A stretch of DNA of 64,000 nt from Diploscapter coronatus. Its lineage: Eukaryota; Nematoda; Chromadorea; Rhabditida; Rhabditidae. The stretch is from NCBI GenBank assembly GCA_964036155.1, contig OZ038422.1, positions 83,661,201-83,725,200 of the forward strand. Reading direction: 5' to 3'. The position numbers and the translations under genes are program-made. How positions within the stretch are numbered: position 1 is the first letter of the stretch; every line of letters starts with the position of its first letter. A model generated the notes under the pieces. That model saw nothing but the letters and a program-made list of their open reading frames with translations. It did not search any database and was not told the origin of the DNA. Of this stretch, positions 1-11,074 are shown piece after piece.

Positions 1-699
1 GTGTACAAAATGCTTCAGGGGAAACACATGAAAACTGGAATCGAACAGAAAAAGCTACTAAATTAAATATTCTCAGTGGTATACTGTAAGACCGGAGTGG
101 AAATTTGAAAACTTCACTAGTAGATTCGGCAATTATCAAGAGGGACGTATTTTTCTAACTAGGGAGGCACAAGGACCGTAGGTGAAATTTTTGAATTAGA
201 CCTGGACATTATGAATCTACTAATTGAGAGAGTGATAAAGATAGTTTTTAGCTTTCAAGATCTACAGTATCCAAAATTGCATCATGTTCTTTCAAACGCA
301 CCCAAAATTTATACTCAGAATGAGGGCTCCTAGGCAAGGTGGATAGTGAGACAGATCAAAAGAGGGAGACAGTAACATTACGTCGTGACCTATTTTGTTT
401 CTTCCCATCGACTTTATTGCTGCAAAAATATACGATATTCTTTACAAGAAAATAATTTAAAAATTAAATTTTACGGTATGTCTAAAAATAGCCGTATCAA
501 TTCGCTGAAAAGTATTCATTCGAGATATGGAAATAAAGTTTGATCTTTGAGGTGCTTCAGCGCGCCAATGTAGATGGAGCTGAGATAAAGTAAATCCCTC
601 CGGCAAGAATAGCAAAAATGCAGAAATCAAAAATCCACTTTCTCACGGCGCATATTTTACTATGAAAATCTCATTGTATATCGAGGATATTTCAATTTT

Positions 700-3500
700 T
701 CAATTCCTTTAGTCTAAAAGAGGCGGGGCGAAATGGCGAAGCAAATTAGCTCTCGGACCGCGACAGACAAGCAGACAGAGGATTAGTCTCCAATCTCTTC
801 CCTCTTTCAACAATCGCAGAATGCAGATTCAGACAATACAAATATGGAGATGAGGATAACGCTTTACAACAGATTAAGCCACATTTCATGCTAAAAGTAC
901 AACAGCCAAATGCCTGTCCCCCTTTCCGCTAGGAGCGCACGAAAAAAAAATTCGACATGAAAAAAGCCGAGAGGTAAAAAATGAGAACACTAAAGATGCA
1001 GAGAACGAGATGAATAGCGCGTGAAACGCGGAGGAAAAATGAACGCGGAAATTAAAGAAATAGTGGGGGAAAAAGAAAAGTGGCACTGCCAGGCTGGGCT
1101 GTAAGAGAAAAGTGCAAGGGACTGGGGAGATTGCCCCGACCGAGGAAGTACGGCAATTCGAGAGACAACCAGGCACAATCTTTCTCTCTCCCTCTCTCTC
1201 TACTCTGAACATGGGAACGGAAAATGAAGAGAGAATTCGAAATGAGGAGGCCACAAAGAGAGAAAGATTAAACACAGAAAGAGACTCGGAAAAGTGTTCG
1301 AGAGTGCAAAAAAGTAGGGTAAAATTGGACTAAAGACCGAGCGAACTCGAGAGAGTTTAGAGAAAAAGGCCTAGAAAAATGAACGAACGAGAGCTGCGAA
1401 AGCGACAGCGCGCTGCAAATGCGCTAGAAAAAAGCGAGGAAGAGGGGAAAAAGTAATGAAGACTCGATTCGAGAGCGGAGAAGGGGGAAGCAAAAGGGCT
1501 GAATGTTGCGAAGTCCTTTCTGACCGGGAGCAAACTGGGAAGGGAGAAATATTGCGAAGGAAAGGCGACTTCCTGACCAGCACTCGCGGTCGGTAACACT
1601 GACACACTGCGAGAAAGTGCAACTCCGACTAAAAATATAACAGAAGATAGGCAGGCAGATATAAAAATAGGAAACTATATATACACTTCTACAGGCCACA
1701 GGGATAAAAGTAGATAGAGTGGAAAGTGGAAAGCTGTAGCAAAATGCGAGATTGTAAACAGATAATTGTACGCTTCGGGCTTATTGAAATCTATCATTGC
1801 TGAATTACAAGGCATTAGTGGGGCTTGCGGGAACTCGGGAATGTTGATACAGAGTTTTACAAGATCAGCGGAAAGCAAATGTTTTGATTCATGCCTAAGG
1901 AAATGGTGGAGAATTCGAGAAGAAAACATCGATTTTAGAGTAGCCCAGAAGAAGTGGCTTACTTTTAAAGTCGATTTTTACAATAAGATGTAGAGAATTT
2001 CGTAGACGAATCTGGAATGTTCTAGAAACAGCCCTAGTAGCTTTTAGTAGTCTATTCCTAGTCTCAGTCCAGCAGTAGCCGCAATCCTAGCCGGTTGCAA
2101 TGGGAGAAATGCCCTCCTTCATTCGGCCGCTATGAATATGAAATGCGACCAAAATACGAAAGTTGAGTTTATCGAAGAAACTCGAGAAACTAACAGCGTA
2201 TCAAACATCGTCAGGTCAACTTTACATACTCCTACAAATCAGACACAATTTAGATCCTACTAGTTGCTTTTTTCTCTTGGGAAAAATGTTGCAATGCAAA
2301 CAAATTCGAGAGCTATTCCTATCTTTCCATGAATTTTCCTTATCAGGGAAGAATAAAGCGATTAAAAGTGAACAGCGCGACATTCCACTCTGTAAAAGTA
2401 CAACGTCGATGCAGAAAATCTCCCTCTTCTCCCTTCATGCAATTTCAGAGCCATAATCTATGCTCTTTGGATTTGTAATTTTCTGAACAAAACTTAAAAG
2501 GGATACAAAAGTTTCACGTCAGAGCCACCATAAAAGTGCAATTGAATTTTAATACCTTGATTTCCTTGCAAAGCGCGGCATGGTTGGCGCCGTCTATTTC
2601 TTGGAATCGTTTCGGATAGTGAGAGGAGTGGCGGATATAAGAGTGCAATTCTCACCTTCTCGTGAATAGCTGGAGGCAGTGAGAAGAGGAAGGGGTAGCA
2701 GATAAGAGGGCTGCTGGGCCTGGCCGAGGTCTGGGCGGCAGGCCTAGGGAGCTTTGCCTGGCTAGGGGCTGGAGACAGGCAGACATGAGACGAGGAAACA
2801 GAGTGCAACTATAGCCGACGATGCTCTGCAATGCCACTTATTATAGAACAATATAACCCTGAGGCAAACGCTAAATACAAAAGAAAAGTGAGAGGAGAAG
2901 AGAAATAAACTGAACGACAAAAATAGCGCGACGAATCGAGAGAGAAAGAGGGGCGCGGAAAAATGCAACGAAACGAGAAAAAAGCGAACACCGGGTGGAA
3001 CGGAATGTGAGACAGTCAATGAGGCTGCGACGAAGGATGAGAGGGTGAAAAGATGCAGACAGGAAGAGAGAGAGGAAAAAGCATACCTTTGCACTCTGAA
3101 AACGGGAAAGAGAACGGCAAGATAAAGAGGAAAGGGGAAGGCAAAAGCTTGCACTTTTAAATGAGAGAAAAGAGTCAAAGAATGGAGAAAATAGAGAGGA
3201 AACATGAAGAGTTAGAGAAATTGAAAGAGGAAATAGTGAGAGGACGGAGATGCAGGAATAAGATAGATAATATAGAGAAAAGATATTAGCAAAGAAGCTA
3301 GAGATCATAGAGTGCGGAAAAATGCAAAGAACGATTACCCCAAGCACAATTTCGCTTGGTTAAAAAGAGTAGAGGGAATGAAGACGGTGAAGAGAGAAAG
3401 AGTTCATACACTCAAAGGACGGATTGAAACTAGAAAGACGTTCGTTCGAAGAGGATTGTTTTTTTTTGGAAAAGTCAATTTTATAACTTGGAGCAAAGAA
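700..3500. repeat. Purine-rich, strand-asymmetric tract
   Basis: The plus strand is strongly enriched in A and G (runs of GAGAGA, GGAAAAG, AGAGAAAG) with the complementary pyrimidine strand on minus. It is not a simple tandem repeat, because unit length and sequence vary. Within it the heptamer AGTGCAA recurs on plus at 1111, 1303, 1616, 2535, 2642 and 2802, and inverted as TTGCACT at 3089 and 3149. A smaller GA-rich block of the same character occurs at about 22760-22990, upstream of the nuclear receptor. Confidence 0.55.
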
Positions 3501-3600
3501 AAAGATCGTGGGAATTGAAAGAAGAATTAGTCAACTGTGCAATTCGAAAAAATCGTAAAATTAAAAGATGAAAGATAAATTTTGAAATTTCTTAAAATTA

Positions 3601-3855
3601 CCGTGTTCTCTAATTGAAGGCCATCGTCCATTTGAAGGGCACCTCCCAAATGTCAGAGCTATCCATTACCCGGCTCAGATCATCTCAGGAGGTGCTTTAT
3701 AATGTTCTTTAGATTGTGTAGAGTGAATTTAGTCTTAGTTTGAAGTAATTACGATAATCAGATGAGGTGTTATGGTGGCTTGAAAATTTAAAATTTTTTG
3801 AAAACTAGGGGGCTGAAAAATAGAAGAACATACCCTTCAATTAGAGGCAATACGG
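3601..3855. mobile_element. MITE-like element with CCGTATT-type inverted ends
   Basis: The left end reads CCGTGTTCTCTAATTGAAGG and the right end, read in reverse complement, is CCGTATTGCCTCTAATTGAAGG, giving about 20-bp imperfect terminal inverted repeats around about 215 bp of non-coding DNA. This is the form of a non-autonomous DNA transposon. Target-site duplication could not be assigned with confidence. Confidence 0.6.
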
Positions 3856-6800
3856 CATTTGAGATTTTCAAAAACTATCTAATGAGCAAGACTTAAAATA
3901 AAAAGTGAAGATCAACTTTCTTCCGAATGAAAGAGATAAAGAAGATGATGATCTTTAAAGAAATCGTGATTTTGAGCATTTTATGAGATGAAGATGAGGT
4001 GAAAGAATGCTGCAATCCATCACTTTCTTGCACTTTTGAACTATTGAGGTCTAGCACAAAATTGTCGATCTTCGTCATCAAATCTATCGACGTAAGACAA
4101 TTTAGTATGATCTTCTCCAACTATCAAATGAGGGATACGAAATTGATGAAGGTGATAGAATAAGCGATCAAAATGATCAGGTTGATCAAATAGAATCACC
4201 GACGGGGTTCTCCGATGCGAGTTGGCTTCGCAAACGATCGATGATTCGAAAAGCGAAAGATAGTAAGGAAATGCAGAAATGCGGGGAGATTGCGAAGCGG
4301 ACAAAGCAGCTGCGGTCGGCACTCGGCTTGAGAAGGTCAAAAATCGCGAGCCCCGCGGTACGCTGCAAACGCGCTGCAAATCACAATCGCAGCACGATAA
4401 AAGAGGCGCAACGAAATGTGAAATGCGATTGGAGAGAGGCAAATGCATGGAAAGGCAGCACGTGAACGATGCACATGCCCATAGTCTATTAGGCGACATT
4501 TCTCGACATGCCCTAGAATACTGAACTTAAAACCAACTAGAGTAATTCTCGGGAAAAAGTACTATCTAAAGTGCTAATTCGTCTCCCGCGCCTCGCACCA
4601 GGGTCAAGTAAATCAACGAACGCCTTTCCTTTCGTAGAGACGGAGAATGTTATATCGACACGCGTTTCTCGCGGGGTTTGTCATTTCGATTTTTCACTCA
4701 AGTCGGGTAAATGTTGCGAAGTAGCGAAAAATGAAATGTACGGATGATGAAACGAGGACATAAAATGTGGAGAGATGGAGCTAGCTAGGCTATATTTGGG
4801 TTAAATGTTTTTACAAGCGCGAATCAGCGCTCCGAACGCTTCGAATTCGCATTTCATCCCTCTTGAATCGTCAAGTGCGTGTAGCAGAGCTGAGGCACTG
4901 TGTGCAAAAGAGACGCGCGAAATATCCGGGTGTGAGTAATTTTTCTCCCACAAAAACTGTCATCTCTGCGAAAAGAATGGAGATACAATGGGCAGTCCAA
5001 TTTTAGCCGAGCGCACAAAAAACATCTCTAACAACGCCTAAGTGGCCCTGCCCAGGCGCAGAGTCGCGCAACATCGCAACCTTTCCCTCCGAGTTTTTCC
5101 TCGCCGATCGAATTTGGACGAGGAAATGCGCACATCATGAATCGAGATCAAACATTAGGCAGATTATTCATCTGAGTGAAATGAAAGTTACTATTTTAAA
5201 ATAATTTTCCTTCAGAACAAGGTGATATGGGATAGTTTGTCTATTCAAATTCTGCTATATCAGATGACAGCTGATTCTCAATATCATTATTATCAATTTA
5301 GTGGAAAGATTGCTTCAATTTAGATAGTGTATAGTGGTGAATTTTTACCTAACATTTTGCGTGATGTTTGGTAAATTACCTTATTCTGGCAGAGGTATTC
5401 AATGAACAAGTAATTAAAAGACGGTATGAAATATAGTGATCTTTGAAAATTTCTTTTCACACACTATTTCTTCCTTTAAACTAGGTCTCAAAATTAATTT
5501 CTCAGAAAAGTCTATAGATTAGAAAGTGATCGACGAACTGCTAAATGTGGATAATCGCGTTTGATAAACCAGAAATAAGGCAATTTTGGAAAAATAGGCT
5601 TTCAATTTTGATCATGTTCGGGGAATGGATTATTTTTCATTCGAGTGCAAAAATACAGAAGATCAAATTTAGGGTTTTCTAACTCTCCGAAGATTGGAGT
5701 GACATTCTAAAAGTCCCTCTAAAATTAAAACAGTCCACCTAAATTAAATGAAAATTTTCAAACGTGACTTTTTCATCTTCGCTCGAAAGATGACTTCAGA
5801 TTGAAGCACTGTTTGGTCTCGATTTTGGGTGGGTTTAAGACCGAATTTTTCAATTTTCAAAATGCCAAGTCAGAAAGTTCTCTTTTAGTTTTGAAGAATA
5901 CTGGGTGAAAAATGGTTGATATAATTTGAAAGGTGACCAAACGGAGTGTGTCATTTTTCATTTTTTTTCTCTCCAATTCTACCCCGATTTCATTCGATCT
6001 GCTCTTACAGTGCAAATTTGCAGTGGTTTTTTCCTCGAAGACTCGGGGCGAAAAAGACGGTCGCGGTGCTTCGCTCGCGAGGGACTGCCATTTCTGCATT
6101 CAGCACGGGAAAGAATGGGGTGAGGGACAGGAACGAGAAATCAAAAGGGGAGACAAGGGGAAGACCCGTACCACTTCGACGCCTCCACACGCAGCCATTC
6201 GTACAAAAATCAAGGCCTTCGATTTTCAGCTCCCTTTTCTCTAGCAAAATAATTGTCACTAATCATTTGCTCACCTCCTTTCCGCCTCGAAATTCATCAT
6301 AGTATTTCTTGGACTTCAATTTCTCTAATTCTCTCAATTTCATAGGCCATTTCGCAGGTCTGTAAGGTCAAAGCACAATCGCTCGCTATAGCCAGCTCTC
6401 TCTGTTAGAGGCGAAAGTTTGCAGAAAGGGAGATTTTTTGAGAAGAGCGAAAAATGATAGAGGAAGGAAATGATAGAAGCAGGGAGAGAAAAAATGAGTG
6501 AACGCTTTCATTTTTTCCTTCTATATCTTTCTTTCTCATTTTCTCTCTTCCGAGTTCATTTTTCCCACCCATCGGCTAGCAGCATTTTTCTACATAGGAC
6601 GGATCGATTTCATTGTAGTCCGATTGCAAGTCCATTTCATACGGAATTTTGTACTATTGGAGAAAAATAATTAAAACAAAGTGTAATCATAGTCGTGGAT
6701 AGGAAATTTCATTTATAAAATTTTTTTTGCAAAAACTTGAAGATCATGATGAAGTACAGCTTTATATATGAAAGGAAATACGATTTTTGCAAAAAAAAAT

Positions 6801-8163
6801 CCATAAAATGAATATTTGAAAGAAATTAGTCGGTAAAAAATCCTCTGGAAACGGCGACTCTAGTTTAGCAAGTAAAGTGCAGTCAGTAGGAGTGGACAGA
6901 GGATAGGAGGAAAGATAATACTTTGACTGCTTTGACATCACAATGACGTCAGAGAAAAATCAGTCAGAATTCGAGAAACTCAGAGCAAAGTGACAAGCCG
7001 TGCAATGCACCAGTGCACCTTGTTTCATAATTCATCGGACAATGACAACCCGAAAAATCGAACAAAGAATTTGAGGTTCTCCGATAACATTATAAATCAG
7101 TCATTTCTCAGGTTTTGAATAAAAGTTGCAAAATCGAAGTTCAGTGTTGTGAAATTTCCGGAAATCTAATTAGCTGCTAAACAAAGGAATTTAGGTAATA
7201 CTGTAAACCAAAATATAGATATTTGTGTAGAAGAATTGTGGAAATTCGAAATAAAGAGGAAATTTTATTGAGTGGAAGGAGTCAAATGTCGTGTAATTTG
7301 AATGAAGATACTAATGCCGAAGTGTACTCGTGTAGAAACCTGAGAATCGTATAACTACAAATTTAAAGTCAGTAAAAATAAATATTCTTTTTAGCAAAGT
7401 ATGCGATAATATCCTCCTTATGTATCTCAAAATATAGTAATCCGATTCTCTTATTACCATTATAAATTATTCTTACTGTAAAAAGATCAGTGTCTAATCT
7501 ATTGCAAAAAAGTCGCTTGAAAATAGTAGGACTATGGATGGCATTTTCTACGTATTTTTAGTAACAGTTTCATTTCAGTAAGTACACGGCTTTATCCTTT
7601 TATTCTCTAATCCGTTTCTATACGAAATCCCAAAGTGGCTTTATCTTCTATCAGACAGATAAGAGAAGCGAGGGAAATGGCGGAGAAAAGGGGAAGGATT
7701 ACGATTGGAGATTTTCCGAATTCAGATTTCTCGCTTAGCAACCGACTAATATGGAAAATTCAAAGTGAGAAAGTGGGAAATGTGCTATATCCCAATCTGA
7801 TAAGCGATAAGCTTTCGCTATACTAATGAAGAAAGGGTCTTTCAGAGAAAGTAAAGATTCTAATTAAAATGTACAATGGAGTAAGCAAATGCAAGATAAT
7901 TTAGTCGCGTCACGAAAAATTCTACGTAGAATAACATTTATTTCTAATTTTGAACTCGTCGAAATATTAGAAAGGCAACACTTCTAGCAATTTAAAATAA
8001 ACCGAGCTTCAGAAAGTTCGAAAATTGGGAACTCTGATTCTATAATGAGTTGAGTTGAGAGATAAACCGATAAATTACCAAAAACCTTGGCAAGGTAGGA
8101 AAAGTTACGGCCGTGATAAAAAGAATTAATCAGATAAAATGGAATAGCTAGAGCAAGTAATTC

Positions 8164-8419
8164 GATGAGAATGATTTTGTCGTCATTGGCCATGACAGCG
8201 TTTTCGGACTAGAGCATTTCCAAAGCGGTCTGAACTTCGTCTCCCGAGAAGGTCGGTTGTCCGTTTGGGACTGGACTTCTTCAAAGTGATCTTTTAATTT
8301 TGATCTCTTTTTAAGTCGTACTTTCGAGAATGACGTTGAGCTCGACTATGTCGCCCCTCTTAGCGGGAGTCAGCTCGTCAAACGCCTTGCGGATATTCTT
8401 CTTGAACGCGTTGTATTTG
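8164..8419 (-). pseudogene. Decayed C-terminal fragment of an mcm-3-like gene
   Basis: The minus strand encodes two blocks resembling the C-terminal winged-helix tail of MCM3, a replicative helicase subunit: one containing FKKNIRKAFDELTPAKRGDI (about 8419-8310) and one containing FSGDEVQTALEML then SENAVMANDDKIILI (about 8255-8164). Family members have a similar 'F(S/T)xxEVQAALxxM..DN.VMV....IILI' ending. An in-frame TAG lies at 8209-8211 between the L and S residues, the usual stop after the final ILI is missing, and the upstream splice acceptor reads TTTCAA instead of TTTCAG. No helicase core was found nearby. I infer a pseudogene fragment; it could alternatively be a misread terminal exon of a gene I failed to assemble. 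Confidence 0.5.
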
Positions 8420-9429
8420 AAATCTTTACTTTATGCTAATTAATTTATTAACAAATCTACAATAGTCTTGGCATTTTTCTTTTATCATACTATTTCTCAG
8501 AAAGGAGTGAATACCGTGAAGCTTCATTCATAAATCCTCTAGAAGGAGCGGCTTCTATTTTTCAGGTTTTAGACGAGAGTCATTGATTAGAGGCCCTCTG
8601 ATAACCCAATGCGTCTGAACTGTCAACGCTGATAGCGGGAACAGATGGGAAGTAACCTTATTCTTTTCCTTTCCAGCGATTCTGCTACTGAACAATGAAT
8701 ACTTCAACAAAATCGTTTTTATAATGTTAATTTTCTAAACTAAAGCGTTAATCATTTAAAAATGCGAGTGTGCAGAATGCTGTAATGTTAGGTGCAACTA
8801 CGCTACGTAATTTAAAGCCATATGTTAATTTAGTTAGAACATGTTTAAATAAAACTTTAAAAAATCATATTTATCATTTTACCGCTCTGAAAGTTTACAG
8901 AAATCGTGTATCTAAAAAAATAAATTAAGAAAAATTCTAGCTCTAGACTAAAATAAATAGCCGAGAGTAAGCATTTTTAAATTTCGAAATTTATCCGTTA
9001 CAAATGAAGTTATGAGTTTTCAATTTTACGATCGACGTTTCATGAGAAATTAAATTAGGAATTATGAAATTATGATTTTAAGCAATTTTCTATTTTAAAA
9101 GAAAATCATCCAGAAATAAATAAAAAGTGAAATCATGAAATATTCTTGATTTCAAGTAAGCATCGATAATAATTTAGGAGTTTTTAAAGGTATCACTTAT
9201 CCACTCAAAAAGTAGCCACTTTGAGCGAAATAGCACGTGCAATAGATTCTCGCTTTTCAATATCATTTCTTCGAATTGGCAACTTTCTGAGTGTCTACGT
9301 GACTACGTTTACAAACGGCTATTTTAAAGTTTTTGAAAATCGTTAATGTCGCCATAATTTTACTACTTTGACAAGAACATGAGTTACGATTTGATGAAGT
9401 CGAAGATTAGAAGGGGAATAGAGTGGGGC
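8420..9429. other. AT-rich intergenic stretch
   Basis: No gene, RNA or repeat was recognised. There is a short open minus-strand frame around 8560-8700 without recognisable similarity. The last part probably contains the 3' UTR and polyadenylation region of the Pin1 gene, which is transcribed leftwards. Confidence 0.4.
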
Positions 9430-10855
9430 TTACTCGATTCGCCAGATGATGTGGACGCCCGAATCCGTGTCCACGATCGGGCTCATCTCTCCAACGTCCA
9501 ACGCAAACGACGCGTCCTCGAAAGGCTTTTGCATCTTCCTGCAAGTCAACACATCTCATAGATTCTACATAACAATAAAAGTAACATTCAAAATGACAAA
9601 CTGAGAAATGGCGAGATGGACGTGAGCTATCTCTTCCCAGACTATTTCTCCTTATTTTCCTTCCCTCGCCTATTCCTAACCATAGCTCACGTCATTTCAA
9701 AATTGTCTTCTAAATTTGAATTTATTTCTATAGTGCAATATCGACTGTTTCTAGTTCTGAGAGCTTGCTATTCAAATTTAAAGACATCAACGTTATCTAA
9801 CAAGTGTATCCGACGTCTTCTAGAATGAATCAATTCAATATGAAGGAGAGAAGAATTTAAAAAAAAAAAAAAACAAACAAACCTTCTGCCGAAGAAACCC
9901 AAATCGCCACCGCGTTTCGCAGAGCTGCAGTCGCTGAACTCCTTGGCGATGGTCTGGAACTCCTTGTACGGATTGGCTGAGGCCTTGATTTGTTCGATAT
10001 AGCCTAAAAATTACAAAGTGATTGGATTTTTTTTTTAACAATTCGATGTATTCTATGGCCTTTTTTTTTTAGAAGCCCACACATTTTCATTATCAATTCT
10101 TTTACAAAATTTATGTTAACTTTACAAGATGCCGATTCCATGACGTTTTTTTCTAGCTTTGAAACCATACTTCTCCAAACTCGACCCGCAGAAAAAGTAA
10201 TACATCGTTTTAAGAGAGAAAAAGACAACACGCTCTTTTTTCTTTCAATACGGCACTTTTCTGCGGGTCGAGTTTTGAGAAGTCTGTTTGAAATGAGTCA
10301 TACCGTTGAGAATATTGATGGCGTCTTCCTTGCTTCTGGTGATGTGGTCGCTGCGCCAACTCGACGGATTCCTACTGCCGGAGTGCTTCACCAGAATGTG
10401 CGCGCAGCGGACCTGCAACAAATCACATTTTCGAGGGAATTTCGCGGAAAATAATCTGAAATTGAGAATTATTCGAACCTCAGTCAAATTGCTGCCCTTG
10501 CCGAATGCCGAGCTCGTCGGTCGCTCCCACTGTGATCTGCCTGTTGCGGTGTTGAAGTAGTAGGGCGTGTCTGAAGATATTTATTTTCGTCTTTTTTCAA
10601 AGAACGAATTTTTGAAAAGTATGGCAAGGCAATTATTAAATGATAGAGTTCTATAGCTAAAAAAAAGTGAAAAGACACCCCACCATATAATAATTATCGT
10701 ATGGCAAAATTCAATTGAACCAGACAGACTTGAATGAGTTCTCATCGGAAGAGAAATTTTCATTTTAAAAATTTTATTTATTTATTTATTTTACAACTCT
10801 TACTATTTGTGCGACTCATTCGCTTCTCCCATCCCGACGGCAGATCTTCAGTCAT
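9430..10855 (-). CDS. pinn-1: Pin1-type peptidyl-prolyl cis-trans isomerase
   Basis: Parvulin-class prolyl isomerase that acts on phospho-Ser/Thr-Pro bonds in mitotic and transcription proteins. Five exons (10855-10804, 10570-10479, 10412-10304, 10003-9883, 9538-9430) join in phase. The N-terminal WW domain is visible as [13 protein letters not shown], then [17 protein letters not shown]. The catalytic domain starts with [20 protein letters not shown], where KHS and the phosphate-binding Arg residues are in the family's places, then [18 protein letters not shown] (catalytic Cys in DCSSA), [18 protein letters not shown] and the terminal [11 protein letters not shown]. Length is about 160 residues, as in human PIN1. 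A TTTTCAG acceptor lies about 25 bp before the ATG. It lies about 220 bp downstream of FOXRED1 on the same strand, so it may be the second gene of an operon. Two introns carry foldback elements. Confidence 0.93.
9605..9698. repeat. Foldback element, family A (pinn-1 intron)
   Basis: Arms GAAATGGCGAGATGGACGTGA and, inverted, GAAATGACGTGAGCTATGG enclose a loop reading CTATCTCTTCCCAGACTATT, continuing through TTCCCTCGCCTATTCCTAAC. The loop is closely related to the loops of the elements at 19073 and 59086, whereas the arms are different. Confidence 0.6.
10170..10282. repeat. Foldback element, family B2 (pinn-1 intron)
   Basis: The left arm CTTCTCCAAACTCGACCCGC and the right arm GCGGGTCGAGTTTTGAGAAG are near-perfect reverse complements around a short loop containing GAGAGAAAAAGACAAC. 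The same arms occur at 13707-13858 in a FOXRED1 intron. No coding capacity. Confidence 0.7.
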
Positions 10856-11074
10856 TTTTTGCTGTTCCCCAATTGAAGCTGCTGAAAATTAAGATAAATA
10901 AATATCCTTACAAAGCCAACAGATATGTCAAAGTTTTCAAACTTCGTCTCGAAAATAAATAAATGCAAATAATCAAATTTTATTGAAAAAGTAACAGAAA
11001 CAATAAGTTTGCAATAATTTGCGATCATTTCGAACATTCTATGAAAAACTAATGACTATCTAAAATTCTGCACT
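10856..11074 (-). promoter_or_regulatory. Operon-like intercistronic region between FOXRED1 and pinn-1
   Basis: Reading leftwards: FOXRED1 stop at 11075-11077, an AATAAA hexamer (plus-strand TTTATT at 10978-10983) about 95 bp later, and then a TTAATTTTCAG acceptor whose first exon base would be 10881, about 100 bp after the hexamer and 26 bp before the pinn-1 ATG. Poly(A) signal followed about 100 bp later by a trans-splice acceptor is the spacing known for C. elegans SL2-type operons. Which leader is actually used is not visible. Confidence 0.55.

Larger units (their letters stand above)
1..8100. other. Gene-poor left flank
   Basis: No exon chain with splice-compatible phases or recognisable protein family was found on either strand. 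The open frames here (for example 886-1275 minus, 1112-1333 plus, 4041-4499 minus, 5933-6302 plus) are compositionally biased Ser/Phe/Arg/Lys-rich translations of purine- or pyrimidine-rich DNA and overlap each other in several frames, which is typical of chance ORFs. The stretch could be intergenic, a long intron or UTR of a gene starting left of the window, or a non-coding transcript; the sequence does not decide. Confidence 0.6.

Noticed and set aside
886..1275. 129-codon minus-strand ORF, hydrophobic and Ser/Phe-rich
   Set aside because: It lies in a purine-rich tract where several overlapping frames are open at once; no splice context, no family signature.
1111..2810. AGTGCAA copies as miR-92/miR-235 target sites
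   Set aside because: A seed match needs GTGCAAT; only two of the copies have the T, the others have A, C or G next.
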